Source of the DNA: Chrysophaeum taylorii
Taxonomy: Eukaryota > Sar > Pelagophyceae > Pelagomonadales > Pelagomonadaceae
Direction of reading: 5' to 3'
DNA: 64,000 nt
Assembly: GCA_029834535.1 (NCBI GenBank)
Contig: JAQMWT010000389.1
Span: forward strand, 124,001-188,000
Under the pieces are notes generated by a model. It saw nothing but the letters and a program-made list of their open reading frames with translations. It was not told the origin of the DNA and ran no database searches. Made by a program: the position numbers and the translations under genes. Each line of letters opens with the position of its first letter. The stretch's first letter is position 1. Below, in pieces: positions 9,511 to 18,336 of the stretch.

Positions 9511-10531
9511 TCCTAACTACTAATCGACAGATGTTTGTCTGTCTGTCTGTCTGTTTGTCTGTTTGTCTGTTTGTCCCTCGATTTAGGGTAAGGATCAGGT
9601 AGGCGCGAGAGTAAGGATCAGGTAGGCGCGAGAGCCAGACAGTGAACCTCCAAGCCGTATACGGCGACCTCGCAGACTATTTCCACGACCCGCGGCGGCT
9701 CTTTCAACGCGCCATTCTCTCGCCCCGTCGAAACGATGTTGTCGATGCTGACAACGTGCGCATGACCTCGGCCTTTTTTCCCCGGAGACGAGGCGTCGGA
9801 GTTCTTTTCGGCCGACTAGGTTGGGTCGGAAGACGACGCCTCGCTCTTTACAGTAGAGTTTTGAACTCCCTGACGACCAACGGCATGCTGACTTTGATCG
9901 CGAGCTTAATGTCTTCGCAACCTCGACCCGTCGCACGGCCACTGCAACGGTACCAGATACGTGATCGATCGTGTCGTTGTCACCGAGGCTCCTCCAACCT
10001 GTATCCCTTAAGGCCCGCCGACGCCAAACGATCAACAAGAGCCAGGGCCAGACGCCCCGCGAGGTCGGCGTCCTTTTGCCCAAACCCGTCTTCTGCCACG
10101 TCCAGCTCTACGTGGCTCCCTGTCGATCGGCAACCCCGAGGATATAATCATCTGGGTCGACGACTCCACCCTACCCCACACGTGCTGCGCAATACCGATA
10201 AGCCCCCTCCCGGCGTCTACACGCGCACTATAGGTGAACTTACTGGGACCAGGTGAACTTACTGGAACCAGGTGAACTTACTGGGGTTGGAGATTGGAAC
10301 TAGGTGAACTTAGTGACCAGGTGAACTTACTGAGACCAAGTGAGCTTACTGGGGTTTTTAGAGTAAACGCAAAGGATAGCGACGTGTGCGGATAAAAGCA
10401 GCTTAGATTGGCGGGGTGAGAGCGACGAGCTCAAAGGAGAGTGGGGTGAGTGGATGTGAGCACGAGTGGGTTTACGCCGAACTTACTGGGGTTAGAGATT
10501 GGGACTAGGTGAACTTACTGGCCTGCACTTG
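9511..10531 (+). mobile_element. Helitron relict, copy 1 (C-terminal helicase remnant plus 3' repeat array)
   Basis: Spread over shifted frames are the C-terminal landmarks of a Helitron (Pif1-like) helicase. They are VYGDLADYFHDPRRLFQRAI near 9655, FPGDEASEFFSAD near 9779, LNSLTTNG near 9865, NLDPSHGHCNGTRYVIDRVV near 9918, TINKSQGQTPREVGVLLPKP near 10031 and a QLYVA motif near 10106. Several breaks make it inactive. The coding remnant is followed by an array of GGTGAACTTACTGG-like modules (about 10229-10520). A near-identical copy lies at 23763-24834; the shared sequence starts TCCTAACTACTAATCGACAG and stops at CTGCACTTGT. The direct repeat agtaagtaag abuts both ends of this copy and could be a target duplication or a chance match. 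The N-terminal Rep nuclease region is absent. Confidence 0.78.
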
Positions 10532-10618
10532 TAAGTAAGTAAGCGGTAGGTAGGGAAGTAGTACTTCTTCCGTTCGTTTGACCGTTGGTTTTATTGCGAT
10601 CGATCGATCGATCGACCG

Positions 10619-11512
10619 ATGGTTAATCCACAATCGTTGTCGCCCTGGCTCAGCAAGTTCCTCGTTCGTGAAGACCCAGAAGAAGCGGCGCCGCCCCTCG
10701 ATCAGGAGCCGTTGAACGACTTCTTTCTCGCCAACTTTTCCGAGCGATGTCCTCCTCCTCCTCCTCCTCCTCCTCATCCTCCTCCTCCGGAAGCAGACGC
10801 ATCAGAGGATAACGACGACGCGATCTCCGAGCCCCCCGAAGAGAAGCCCGGCGTGGTGTCCTTGAGTAACCTGCCTTTCGGGTCGACGGACGGCGCCGTG
10901 CGGGCGCGGTGCGAGGAGTTCGGCACGGTGTTGAAGGTGGAATCGGGCGCTGCGGGTCGCGCGGTCGCGATTTTCCGGAACGCTTCCGAAGCCGATTTGT
11001 GTAGAAAGGCACTCGATGGAGCGATGTTCGAGGGCCGGCGGCTCCAGGCGCGGGACAAGGCACCGCCGAGGCGCCGGAGCGGTCCTGCGCGGTACTTTTT
11101 GAAAGAAGACGCAGACTCGAAGGGCGGTCGGCGTCGAAATCCGTGCAGTTATTGCGGTCGCGAGGGCCATTTGATGGACGCGTGCCCGAAGACGGTGTGC
11201 GAACGGTGCTTCGAGGAGGGTCACGCCGTGCAGGCCTGCCGCAAGCCGCGGGACTATCGACCGACCGTTGTTTGTACGGCCTGCGGCGCGCTGGGCCACT
11301 CGTGGAAGTGGTGCGTCGACGCGCGCGAGGGCCATCGTCGCCTATCTCGCGGCGCGATCTGCCTCAGCTGCGGCGGCCGGGACCACCTCGTCTGCGGTTC
11401 TCCGAAACTTCCCACAACCCGCGAGGTCTATTGCTCCTGGTGTGCGTCCGAAGGCCACACCGAGCCCTCCTGCCCCGTCCGTCACACAAAGCGAAGGCGC
11501 GTCTCTTACTAA
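10619..11512 (+). CDS. RNA-binding protein with RRM and five CCHC zinc knuckles
   Basis: A 297-residue protein. An acidic, Pro-rich N terminus (residues 45-58 nearly all Pro) leads into an RRM at about 79-148 (LSNLPFG as RNP2, GRAVAIFRN as RNP1). An Arg-rich linker follows, then five zinc knuckles with spacing C-x2-C-x4-H-x4-C at 176-189, 194-207, 219-232 and 272-285, plus a shortened fourth knuckle at 248-259 (C-x2-C-x4-H-x2-C). The protein ends in a basic KRRR motif. Tandem knuckles recall AIR1/AIR2 of the TRAMP exosome adaptor and ZCCHC proteins, but the RRM fusion is not typical of those. A nuclear RNA-processing role is likely; the exact orthologue is unclear. Confidence 0.8.
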   Translation: MVNPQSLSPWLSKFLVREDPEEAAPPLDQEPLNDFFLANFSERCPPPPPPPPHPPPPEADASEDNDDAISEPPEEKPGVVSLSNLPFGSTDGAVRARCEEFGTVLKVESGAAGRAVAIFRNASEADLCRKALDGAMFEGRRLQARDKAPPRRRSGPARYFLKEDADSKGGRRRNPCSYCGREGHLMDACPKTVCERCFEEGHAVQACRKPRDYRPTVVCTACGALGHSWKWCVDAREGHRRLSRGAICLSCGGRDHLVCGSPKLPTTREVYCSWCASEGHTEPSCPVRHTKRRRVSY

Positions 11513-11516
11513 AACC

Positions 11517-11528
11517 CCTAACCCTAGG
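11517..11528 (+). promoter_or_regulatory. Telo-box-like CCTAACCCTAGG upstream of the Cys-rich coiled-coil gene
   Basis: The sequence CCTAACCCTAGG lies 33 bases before the ATG at 11561, immediately after the stop of the preceding gene. It resembles plant telo-boxes (AAACCCTAA) found near transcription starts. Three other genes in the window carry related motifs close to the start codon. Confidence 0.4.
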
Positions 11529-11560
11529 TTCCTACTAGTATTATTAACGCCAATTCAATA

Positions 11561-13312
11561 ATGGACCTTCGAATGGTGGCGCACGCGAAGCGCGCGAGGG
11601 CGAACAAGGATGCTCGGCGGTTCCGGCCGCTCGCCGCGGCCCCCGAGGCCGTCGCCTGGCTCCGGGACCACCACTTTGCCCGACGCGAAAAAAACTCACC
11701 TCCTCCCACATTTGTTGTGGCCGATTCGAGCCTTCGCCGCGCCCTCGAACTCGGACCCGAGGCCGTCGAGGCCATCAAATCTACCTTCCAGGACCTCGTC
11801 GACGACGCCGAGCTCTGCGCGTCGATCGAGAAGGTCCTCCTCTCCGAGGACCCGCAGCCCTTGCGGTCGGCGGCGCGCGAGTTCGAGCGCGAGTGGTCGG
11901 TCGCCGAGATCAACCGCGCGTCGTTTTCGGCCGTCGTCGTGGGCCCCGAGGGCGGCCCCGTGCTTCACGAGGCCATTTTTCGCCTCGTGAGAGCCATGGT
12001 CCTCGCGCGGAACAGAGACGAGGGCAAAGCGTCGCGCGTCGCGCAGCGGATCGTCGACGTTTTGGGGTGGCGCCTTCGGCCGCCCGCGCCCCCTCTTTTC
12101 GATTTGTGCCGCTTCGCGATGATCCGGGGCACGCTCGAGGACATCGACGCGGACCTCCAGACCCTCCGCGATTCGGTCTCCGGCCTCGAGCACTCGCAGG
12201 CGCTCCTGCTTCGGAAGCTCGGGGAAGAGGACGACGGTCGGGATTTTTTTCCGACTCCTCCGAGCCTCCGCGACCTCGACACGGCCCAACTTGTCCGAAA
12301 GCTGGGCGACGACCCAGAGCTCGAGGCGACCTGCGTGGCCGGCAGGATCGACGGCCCCGCGTTGTGGGCGTTTATGGAATCGCGACGTCGTCGAAGGGAA
12401 AGAGAGGACGTCGCCGAGAAGAGGGAGCGCGACGGACGGACGTTGAAACAGCTCAAAATCCGCCTCGCCTCGCTCGAAAGGGAGCGCGACGAACGCGAAC
12501 GCGAAGCCCGCTTCACCTTCGAGCGATGTCCCACGCGCGAAGAGGCGGATTTGATGAACGCGCACCGCCTCCACCTTTTGAACACCAAAGATCTCGTCGC
12601 CGACGACGGACGCCTCCGGTCCTTCGACTGTCCGCTCTGCTGCGCCCAAACCAAGGTCCACGGCCTCGGCGAGGGCGTGCGATGCGACACGCCCGACTGC
12701 ATCGCCTACGGCTTTGTCTGCTATCTCGGCCGCGTCGACGCCCTTAGGCTCGCCCGCTGCGCCCTCGGCGACCGCTGCGCCACTCCCGACGCCCTCTTCG
12801 TCGCCGGTTCCACGGCCGACCGCGTCCAGTGCGCGGCGGCGACCTCTTCTTCTTCTTCTTCTTCTTCTTCTTCTTCTTCTTCGTCTTGGAGGGAAGAATT
12901 TCGCGCTGCCGGAACAAAATGCAGCGCTTTCTTCTGCTCGGCGTGCGCGGCTTCGACCCTCGTCCAGACCACCTCGTGCTGCCAGCTCTGTCGCTGCGGC
13001 CCCTTTTGCGCGACGCACGCGACGGCCCTCATCGCGCGCTGCCTCCGCTGCCACCGCTCGGTCTGCGCGCACTGCGTCCCCGACCTCCGCCTCCGCGCCG
13101 AGGGAAACCACGTCTGGACCTGCCGCGACTGCCTCGGCCAACAACAAGACGAAGAACAAGACGACATCGAGGACCTTCCCCAGCTCGTGGCCTACGACGA
13201 CGAACCGGAGGTCCTGGTCTCCTCCTCGGTTCACACCATCCATCACCACCTCGACGCCGCCTGGCACCCCCCGGACCTCGAAGCCTTTCCCCCGGTCAAT
13301 TTCCACTTCTAA
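11561..13312 (+). CDS. Large Cys-rich protein with coiled coil, unknown function
   Basis: A 583-residue protein not recognised as a known family. The N-terminal half is helical. A charged coiled coil rich in Arg/Glu spans about 283-325. From about 355 there is a Cys-rich half with repeated CxxC and CxxxxC pairs (CPLCC, CDTPDC, CQLCRCGPFC, CLRCHRSVCAHC, CRDC) that should bind several zinc ions. Part of it resembles a B-box/RING-like or cross-brace arrangement, but the spacing does not match a named finger. A Ser run (about 431-444, encoded by TTC repeats) divides the Cys-rich half. The tail is acidic. The architecture, coiled coil plus clustered zinc ribbons, would suit a scaffold or ubiquitin-related protein. 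No catalytic residue can be named. Confidence 0.7.
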   Translation: MDLRMVAHAKRARANKDARRFRPLAAAPEAVAWLRDHHFARREKNSPPPTFVVADSSLRRALELGPEAVEAIKSTFQDLVDDAELCASIEKVLLSEDPQPLRSAAREFEREWSVAEINRASFSAVVVGPEGGPVLHEAIFRLVRAMVLARNRDEGKASRVAQRIVDVLGWRLRPPAPPLFDLCRFAMIRGTLEDIDADLQTLRDSVSGLEHSQALLLRKLGEEDDGRDFFPTPPSLRDLDTAQLVRKLGDDPELEATCVAGRIDGPALWAFMESRRRRREREDVAEKRERDGRTLKQLKIRLASLERERDEREREARFTFERCPTREEADLMNAHRLHLLNTKDLVADDGRLRSFDCPLCCAQTKVHGLGEGVRCDTPDCIAYGFVCYLGRVDALRLARCALGDRCATPDALFVAGSTADRVQCAAATSSSSSSSSSSSSSSWREEFRAAGTKCSAFFCSACAASTLVQTTSCCQLCRCGPFCATHATALIARCLRCHRSVCAHCVPDLRLRAEGNHVWTCRDCLGQQQDEEQDDIEDLPQLVAYDDEPEVLVSSSVHTIHHHLDAAWHPPDLEAFPPVNFHF

Positions 13313-13476
13313 GAAGAAGGAGAAGAAGAAGAGAAGGCATCCTTGCTTGCTTCACGACCGGGAAGGGATATTATTACTTAACTAAATCTACGTTTCATAA
13401 CATCAACCCTTCCACACACCCTATCTCCGCAATCCGTCGTCCTCCTCCTCCTCAAGAAAGAAGATCAATCGTCGCC

Positions 13477-14202
13477 CTAGACGGGCGGATCCAAGTCGGC
13501 GGTAGGAGTGGGGGGGTCGGAGGCGATATCAAGAACGTTCTCCGTACGGTGGAGGACACCGCGATCCAAGCGGCGGCGGCCGCGAACCCTGTCGGCGAAG
13601 GCTTGCCGCTGCGCCCGAAGCTCCTCGTGGTGCTTGTGTCTGACATCGTCCCACTGGCGCCGCGGTGCGCGGGACCCGACGATCCGAGACGCGGCTTCCC
13701 TGCACCGCCGCGCGATCGCCGCTCGCTGCTCGCGAGCCACGTCGTCCAAGTCGGGGCCATCGCACCCCTCGCGCTTTGGCCACTCACCCCTTCGCACCCC
13801 ATTGAGTTCGCGGAGCGCGGGTCCCTCGATCCACGTCTCGCACGGCCTCAAATCGAGAATCGTCAGGGACTTTAGGGGCAAAGCGTGCGGATCGACTACC
13901 TCGAAACAATTGCCCGAGGCATCGAGGACCCTGAGCTCGAAATTTCCAAAGTCCGGCAGCCCTCGGAGCTTATTCCGCGCCACGCTGAGGACCCGGAGCG
14001 TACCGCGGACCGGTTCGAGTCCTTCGAGATCTTCTAAAAAATTGTCGTTCAGATAAAGCTCCAGGAGCCCGACGAAGGCCTCGAGATTGGCCACCCGCGT
14101 CAGCCCGACGCGATTCAGGTGCAGCGATCGCAGCGCGGCGAGCTCCGCGGGCTCGTGGACGTCGAGCGTCCGCGAGACGAGTCCGAGCGTTAAACACACC
14201 AT
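13477..14202 (-). CDS. Leucine-rich repeat protein (SDS22/LRRC type)
   Basis: A 241-residue protein. Residues 20-115 hold four to five short LRRs with the L..L.L..N..L pattern (LRSLHLNRVGLTRV, LLELYLNDNFLEDLEGL, LRVLSVARNKLRGL, LRVLDASGNCFEVV). They are closed by a capping segment, TILDLRPCETWIEGPALREL, of the kind seen in SDS22 and axonemal LRR proteins. The C-terminal half is Arg-rich and probably helical. Proteins of this form include dynein light chain 1 and ciliary LRRC proteins, so a flagellar role is possible but unproven. A perfect TGACGTCA palindrome lies 11 bases upstream of its ATG. Confidence 0.75.
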   Translation of the reverse strand: MVCLTLGLVSRTLDVHEPAELAALRSLHLNRVGLTRVANLEAFVGLLELYLNDNFLEDLEGLEPVRGTLRVLSVARNKLRGLPDFGNFELRVLDASGNCFEVVDPHALPLKSLTILDLRPCETWIEGPALRELNGVRRGEWPKREGCDGPDLDDVAREQRAAIARRCREAASRIVGSRAPRRQWDDVRHKHHEELRAQRQAFADRVRGRRRLDRGVLHRTENVLDIASDPPTPTADLDPPV

Positions 14203-14212
14203 CTCACCCTTA

Positions 14213-14220
14213 TGACGTCA
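14213..14220. promoter_or_regulatory. CRE palindrome TGACGTCA upstream of the LRR gene
   Basis: A perfect 8-bp CRE/ATF-type bZIP site, 11 bases from the minus-strand ATG at 14202. The same palindrome occurs at 37377 between the EF-hand and DNAAF9 genes and at 25741. Confidence 0.4.
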
Positions 14221-14277
14221 TCCATCCTCGGACGCACCAATCAAAAACGCACCATCTCAGCCTTGTCCTCAAAACCC

Positions 14278-14278
14278 C

Positions 14279-14339
<61 letters not shown>
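14278..14339. repeat. (CTGT)n microsatellite
   Basis: About 15 perfect CTGT units between the LRR gene and the SAP18 gene. Shorter versions of the same motif occur at 9535, 23785 and 51403. Confidence 0.95.
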
Positions 14340-14409
14340 CGGGTGTGTGCTGGAAGAGAAGAAAGGCGGTCCACACCAGGTTTCGTTTCGCACCAAAGCA
14401 GAAAGTAGA

Positions 14410-14802
14410 TCAGTCGAGGCCGAGGACGGCGACGTCGACGTAGTCGCCCGTTTGGAAGCGGAGACTGTGTAGGGTCCTCGTGTCGTCGACGGTGGACCTG
14501 GAAGAAGAGGTCTGGACCCATAATCGTCCAACCTCCTTGACGACGGCGCGACCCTGGCGGTCGGGGTAGACGATCGCGAAGCTCAGCTCGCACCGTGGCC
14601 TCCGGATCTGCGGGCGCTGTTCCTTGATCAAATCCGCGAGCTCACGGAGGGTGCAGTCTTCCCAGGTGTAGAGCTGGAGTTCGTCCGAGGGCACGACGTC
14701 CGAGGCCGGGTAGTCGTTCGAGCTGTGGTGGCCGCCCGTCCGGAAGAAGAGCCGCAGCAAGAAAGGGCACGCCGTCTCCCGATCTACCCTGCCCTCGTCC
14801 AT
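14410..14802 (-). CDS. SAP18: SAP18, Sin3-associated / exon-junction ASAP complex subunit
   Basis: A 130-residue protein, close to the full length of SAP18 (about 150 residues). The family signature is clear: RETACPFLLRLFFRTGGHHS at the N terminus, VPSDELQLYTWEDCTLRELA in the middle, a FAIVYPD strand, and DDTRTLHSLRFQTGDYVDVA at the end. SAP18 has a ubiquitin-like fold and belongs to the ASAP/PSAP complexes with RNPS1 and Acinus or Pinin, linking splicing to Sin3 histone deacetylase. The first ATG is at 14802. Nothing essential appears missing. Confidence 0.88.
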   Translation of the reverse strand: MDEGRVDRETACPFLLRLFFRTGGHHSSNDYPASDVVPSDELQLYTWEDCTLRELADLIKEQRPQIRRPRCELSFAIVYPDRQGRAVVKEVGRLWVQTSSSRSTVDDTRTLHSLRFQTGDYVDVAVLGLD

Positions 14803-14811
14803 AATAATCAA

Positions 14812-15418
14812 AGCAGGGGAAGGAAGTAAGTTGCAAAAGAGGAGTTAAGGGTAAGTAAGTATAAGTTGAAAAAGAGTTAACGATGCACAAGCCAAAGAAG
14901 AAGAATCCGACGGTCGCCGTCGTGGTGCGTTCGGGTTTTGTTTCGTGTGGGGGGAGGAAAACCAACCAGAAGCGGATGGATGATGTTTCACAAATAGGCG
15001 CAGCGGTACAAGACGTCGTACCCCGAGCCAACGGAAGTGTCGCGGCAGAACATCGAGCGCCTCGTTGACCCGACGGGCGTCGTCGCCGTCGCGGCCGCCA
15101 TGACTGGGACCCACGTCGTCGGGCGTCGAAACGACGACAAGGTGGTACGCAAGGAGGAAAGACTTGTACTGCTGCAAAGGAGGAGCCGACGGCACAAGTC
15201 CCTGCCCCAGCTTGGCGTTGGGAGAACGACGACGAACCCCCCCCCCGTCGTAGGAGTAGAGGGCGGATTTGTCCAGGAGGAGCAGCAGCACCCGCGGAGT
15301 CGGTCGATGAGCGCGGCGACGTCGGCGATGGCGCTGCCCAAGCTCCGGCACACCCCGGGGCAAGCACCCATCCGTGCTACCGTGCGGGATCTCATTTTAC
15401 GAAAAGGGTAAGAGTAAG
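14812..15418. other. Gap between SAP18 and RPA49 with unresolved minus-strand open frames
   Basis: About 600 bases with long open frames on the minus strand (14845-15363 and 14988-15464), but none is convincing alone. They overlap and contain low-complexity Arg/Ser/Pro stretches. A small spliced gene is possible; I could not assign one. The left end has GTAAGTAAGTAT-like and GGGTAAG motifs. Confidence 0.3.
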
Positions 15419-16447
15419 ATGAAGGTTGTTGTTGTTGTCGATGAGGCCGACGAGGCGTCATCAAACGAGAGGTTGGTGGTGGAGGGGTCGTTTTCGTCGT
15501 TGCTGAACGACGCGACGTTCGAGTCGAATACGTTCGAGACGCCCTACGCCACCTACACGCTCGCCGATGCCCCGCAGAGGTCGCTGCGGTGGGCGATAGG
15601 TGTGTTTGATCCGTCGAAAAACGAGGTAGTCATCCGTTCGTGCGAAGCCAAAGCGCTTCGCGTCGCCGCGAAGAAGGCCAAGCAGAACCCCGAGAGGAAG
15701 GAAGGGTTCGACGAACAGCTCGCCCTCGCGAAGTTCGCTAGTCGGAAGAAACAGAAAATTCTGAAATCTCGGCTGGCTAACGCCGTGCAGGAGGATCAGA
15801 TTGCTGATCTCACGGAGACTATCGAGGGCATCGAGGACAAGGCGTTGACGAGCGGCAAGGTCAAGGCCTCGAACGCGCCGGCGCGACGCGTCGGAAAACC
15901 AATAGAGGAGGCGTACGACTGGGATAATTTGTTTCGCTTGTCCGATCCTGCCCTCGAGACGCAGCTCCGCGCGCTCCGGAAATTCGCCAAGGACCAGCAC
16001 AAGTCGACCTGGATTCCCGAGGGGTGGCCCGACATGCTCAAAACCAGGCTCGAGGTCGCGCCGACCCCGGCCCTCTTGCTGCTGCGCCACGTGATCGAGT
16101 TCTTTTCGGCGACCCCCGCCAAAGGGACCGTGCGGGTCGACCATTTTTCGCGGGAGCACCAGATCCCCGACAAGATTGTGTCCAGGTTTTTCCAGGAATT
16201 TACCGAGCAGCAGAATAGGACGTCCGGTACCACCAAGGGGAAGATCACGTTTGCGCGGCCGACCGCGATGCGGAACAAGCTCCTGATGCACCTCCTGTTG
16301 CTCGCCCTCTACGTCCACGACTTCGACCTCGACACCGCACCCCTCGCTCGAGCCCTTTCCCTCGAGCCAAAGCACTTGGCCCCCCACCTCCGCGAGATGG
16401 GGTTTACGTTTTCCAGCAAGACGTGCCGCGCGACCCCCAAAAAATAA
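15419..16447 (+). CDS. POLR1E: RNA polymerase I subunit RPA49 (A49) homologue
   Basis: A 342-residue protein. The N-terminal region has a YTLADAPQRSLRWAIGVFDP segment and the strand NEVVIRSCEAKALRVAAKKA, typical of the A49 dimerisation domain. The C-terminal half carries the tandem winged-helix region. It includes WIPEGWPDMLKTRLEV and ends with NKLLMHLLLLALYVHDFDLD plus APLARALSLEPKHLAPHLRE, which matches the conserved final helices of A49/PAF53. In the family this subunit, paired with A34.5/PAF49, supports Pol I initiation and elongation on rDNA in the nucleolus. The start chosen is the first ATG, at 15419, followed by a hydrophobic KVVVVVDEADE stretch. Confidence 0.75.
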   Translation: MKVVVVVDEADEASSNERLVVEGSFSSLLNDATFESNTFETPYATYTLADAPQRSLRWAIGVFDPSKNEVVIRSCEAKALRVAAKKAKQNPERKEGFDEQLALAKFASRKKQKILKSRLANAVQEDQIADLTETIEGIEDKALTSGKVKASNAPARRVGKPIEEAYDWDNLFRLSDPALETQLRALRKFAKDQHKSTWIPEGWPDMLKTRLEVAPTPALLLLRHVIEFFSATPAKGTVRVDHFSREHQIPDKIVSRFFQEFTEQQNRTSGTTKGKITFARPTAMRNKLLMHLLLLALYVHDFDLDTAPLARALSLEPKHLAPHLREMGFTFSSKTCRATPKK

Positions 16448-16476
16448 GAAGAAGAGCGATATCCATCAATTATCCT

Positions 16477-17505
16477 ATGGGGCTGTCTGCGCTCTGGACG
16501 GACGTCCTGCGGCGCGGGTCGCAGTCGTGGCTCCTCGGGTCGACGATCGCCTGGATTTCCGGGGTGCGGTGGCCCGCCGACGAGACGTCCGTTCTCGCGG
16601 AGCCCGCCAGCACTTTGATGCAGGCCGTGGCGACGATCTTCGAGTTCGCCAACACGTTAAGGCCGGGGAGTCCTATGGTAGGAACTGCGTTCCGCGCGAT
16701 GCGCGACGCCGGGAAGAAGATCATGAGCTCGGGTCAGCTCGTGCCCATCATAATCAAGCTGCTCACGACCAAGGTCAACACGTACCTCGTCTTTATAGGG
16801 ATAGTCCTCGTTTCCGCGAGCCTCGCGCTGGCCGTGCACGCGCTCCTCGCCAAAATCAAGCATATGAAGGTCGCGAGCTTGCTGGTCCCTGTGGGCGTCG
16901 TCCTCCTCTCCTCGTGGGCCATCGCCGACTTGAGCCTCGGCAAGGAGGTCGCTTTAGAGCTTCAGGTCGCGGCGCCCGTCGTGCGCGCGATATGCGTCGC
17001 GCGATTGGCTACGATCGCCACTTCCCGCGGCGACATCGCGGTGATTTGCATGCAGGCCGCGCCTCTGGTCGGCCGCATCGTGTCCTGGCTCGCGATTGGC
17101 GTTCCGGAAGACCCGTTAGCTCCGGTCGTCGCGTCGGCCGTCGCCGTCGCGATCGTCTCGTACCACGCTATCGAGAAGGGCCGCATCCAAGACGCTTCGT
17201 TGATTCTCGCGGCGGCGGCCATCACCCTCTCTCCGCGCACCGTCGACTACGTCGTCCAGAACCACATTTTCGACAACGCCAAGGCAGTGCACGCTTACGT
17301 AACTCTCCTCAACGTTTTTCTTCTTACCATTCTCCTCGTCTTTACGGCGGGAACGCCCCTTTTCGTCTGCTTTCTAGTTGTCGTCAACGTCCTCCTCAAG
17401 CTCCACGACGTCGACTTTGAGATCGGCGGCTCCGGCTTTGGCGGGACACAGCAACAACAGCACAACCCCCCGCCTCGCCGCCCGCCGTCGACGCGCGGCC
17501 TCTAA
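16477..17505 (+). CDS. Polytopic membrane protein, unknown function
   Basis: A 342-residue protein with about seven hydrophobic spans, spread from residue 88 to 320 (for example TYLVFIGIVLVSASLALAVH, VASLLVPVGVVLLSSWAIAD, TLLNVFLLTILLVFTAG and LFVCFLVVVNVLL). The N-terminal 70 residues are moderately amphipathic and the C terminus is polar with Gln and Pro runs. No transporter signature or conserved charged motif in the membrane was recognised. It lies 29 bases after the RPA49 stop and converges with the sulfotransferase gene 12 bases further on. The first ATG is 16477. Confidence 0.7.
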   Translation: MGLSALWTDVLRRGSQSWLLGSTIAWISGVRWPADETSVLAEPASTLMQAVATIFEFANTLRPGSPMVGTAFRAMRDAGKKIMSSGQLVPIIIKLLTTKVNTYLVFIGIVLVSASLALAVHALLAKIKHMKVASLLVPVGVVLLSSWAIADLSLGKEVALELQVAAPVVRAICVARLATIATSRGDIAVICMQAAPLVGRIVSWLAIGVPEDPLAPVVASAVAVAIVSYHAIEKGRIQDASLILAAAAITLSPRTVDYVVQNHIFDNAKAVHAYVTLLNVFLLTILLVFTAGTPLFVCFLVVVNVLLKLHDVDFEIGGSGFGGTQQQQHNPPPRRPPSTRGL

Positions 17506-17517
17506 AAAAAACAACAA

Positions 17518-18336
17518 CTATAGGTCGTGGTGGTTTCCGTAGGGAGGTGTGAGCCTCGTCGCGTTCTGGTCGAGCATCCACCCGTACTCCTCCGGTTTGT
17601 TGCTGCTTTCGAGGAGCTCGGTCCGGATGCAGGTGGTCGCCTCGATCCCCACGCGCTCCTCGAGCGGGAGTCCAAAGTGAGACTGGGCAGCGTGCCAAGA
17701 CACGTAGACCGGCGCGTCGCACGTGACGTTTTTTCTGAAAAAAATCTTCTCGAACACAACCCGGACAACCCGACACCCATCCCGGACCACGTCAGAAAAG
17801 TCAACGCGCACGACGCGCAGCCCGGCCGCGATAGCGGCGTCGACGCCCTCGACAAAGTCGGCCCTCGCGTTCCGCATCATGTAGAGAGTTCTGTTCGGGC
17901 CGCAAAAGTGCTCCGTCGCCGCGAGGTGTCTGTCGACTGCTTTGAGGTCGCCGTGGCGGCCTTCGAAGCGCGAAAGAAGCCAAGCCAACTCGTTCCGTCG
18001 CCACAAAGCGACCACGCCCGTGAACCCGGCACGCCGCGCCGCGCCGAAGAAGGCCTCCGCCGTCCGCAGCTCGCTTTCGGGCCGACGCAAGTGCATCGGC
18101 TTGAGGTGGGTGAACAGCTCCTTTTCGGCTATGCACCGTGCAAGCAGTTCCTCCGACACCCCCGGTTTGCTCTGCCGGAACGACTCCTTTGCTCCACCGC
18201 AAAATTTCACGTGGGGCGCCATCATAGCCGCGAGGCTCTCGGTCGCGGACCGCCCGTGGGCCCACAGCACACACCCATAAGCATCCAGTGCTCTCGGGTA
18301 AAAACCTAGGATAAAATACCTAGAAACATCACGCAT
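17518..18336 (-). CDS. Sulfotransferase-like protein
   Basis: A 272-residue protein when read from the ATG at 18336. Near the N terminus, VLWAHGRSATESLAAMM is a PAPS-binding loop of the GRSGT/GRSAT type. HLKPMHLRR and GVVALWRRNELAWLLSRFEG follow, the latter filling the place of the 3'-phosphate-binding strand and helix. The C-terminal part (VGIEATTCIRTELLESS, EYGWMLDQ) recalls a large algal sulfotransferase family. Substrates would be cell-surface glycans, lipids or small metabolites; the actual one is unknown. The frame stays open upstream for about 90 codons and there encodes a poly-Ile stretch that could be a Golgi signal anchor, so a longer product overlapping the divergent gene is possible. 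Confidence 0.6.
   Translation of the reverse strand: MRDVSRYFILGFYPRALDAYGCVLWAHGRSATESLAAMMAPHVKFCGGAKESFRQSKPGVSEELLARCIAEKELFTHLKPMHLRRPESELRTAEAFFGAARRAGFTGVVALWRRNELAWLLSRFEGRHGDLKAVDRHLAATEHFCGPNRTLYMMRNARADFVEGVDAAIAAGLRVVRVDFSDVVRDGCRVVRVVFEKIFFRKNVTCDAPVYVSWHAAQSHFGLPLEERVGIEATTCIRTELLESSNKPEEYGWMLDQNATRLTPPYGNHHDL

Noticed and set aside
11511-11528. CCCTAA repeats as an internal telomere
   Set aside because: Only one to two units occur, each near a start codon; they fit promoter motifs better than telomeric tracts.
11696-13306. 536-residue minus-strand open frame
   Set aside because: Antisense of the Cys-rich coiled-coil gene; Arg/Gly/Glu-rich with no motif.
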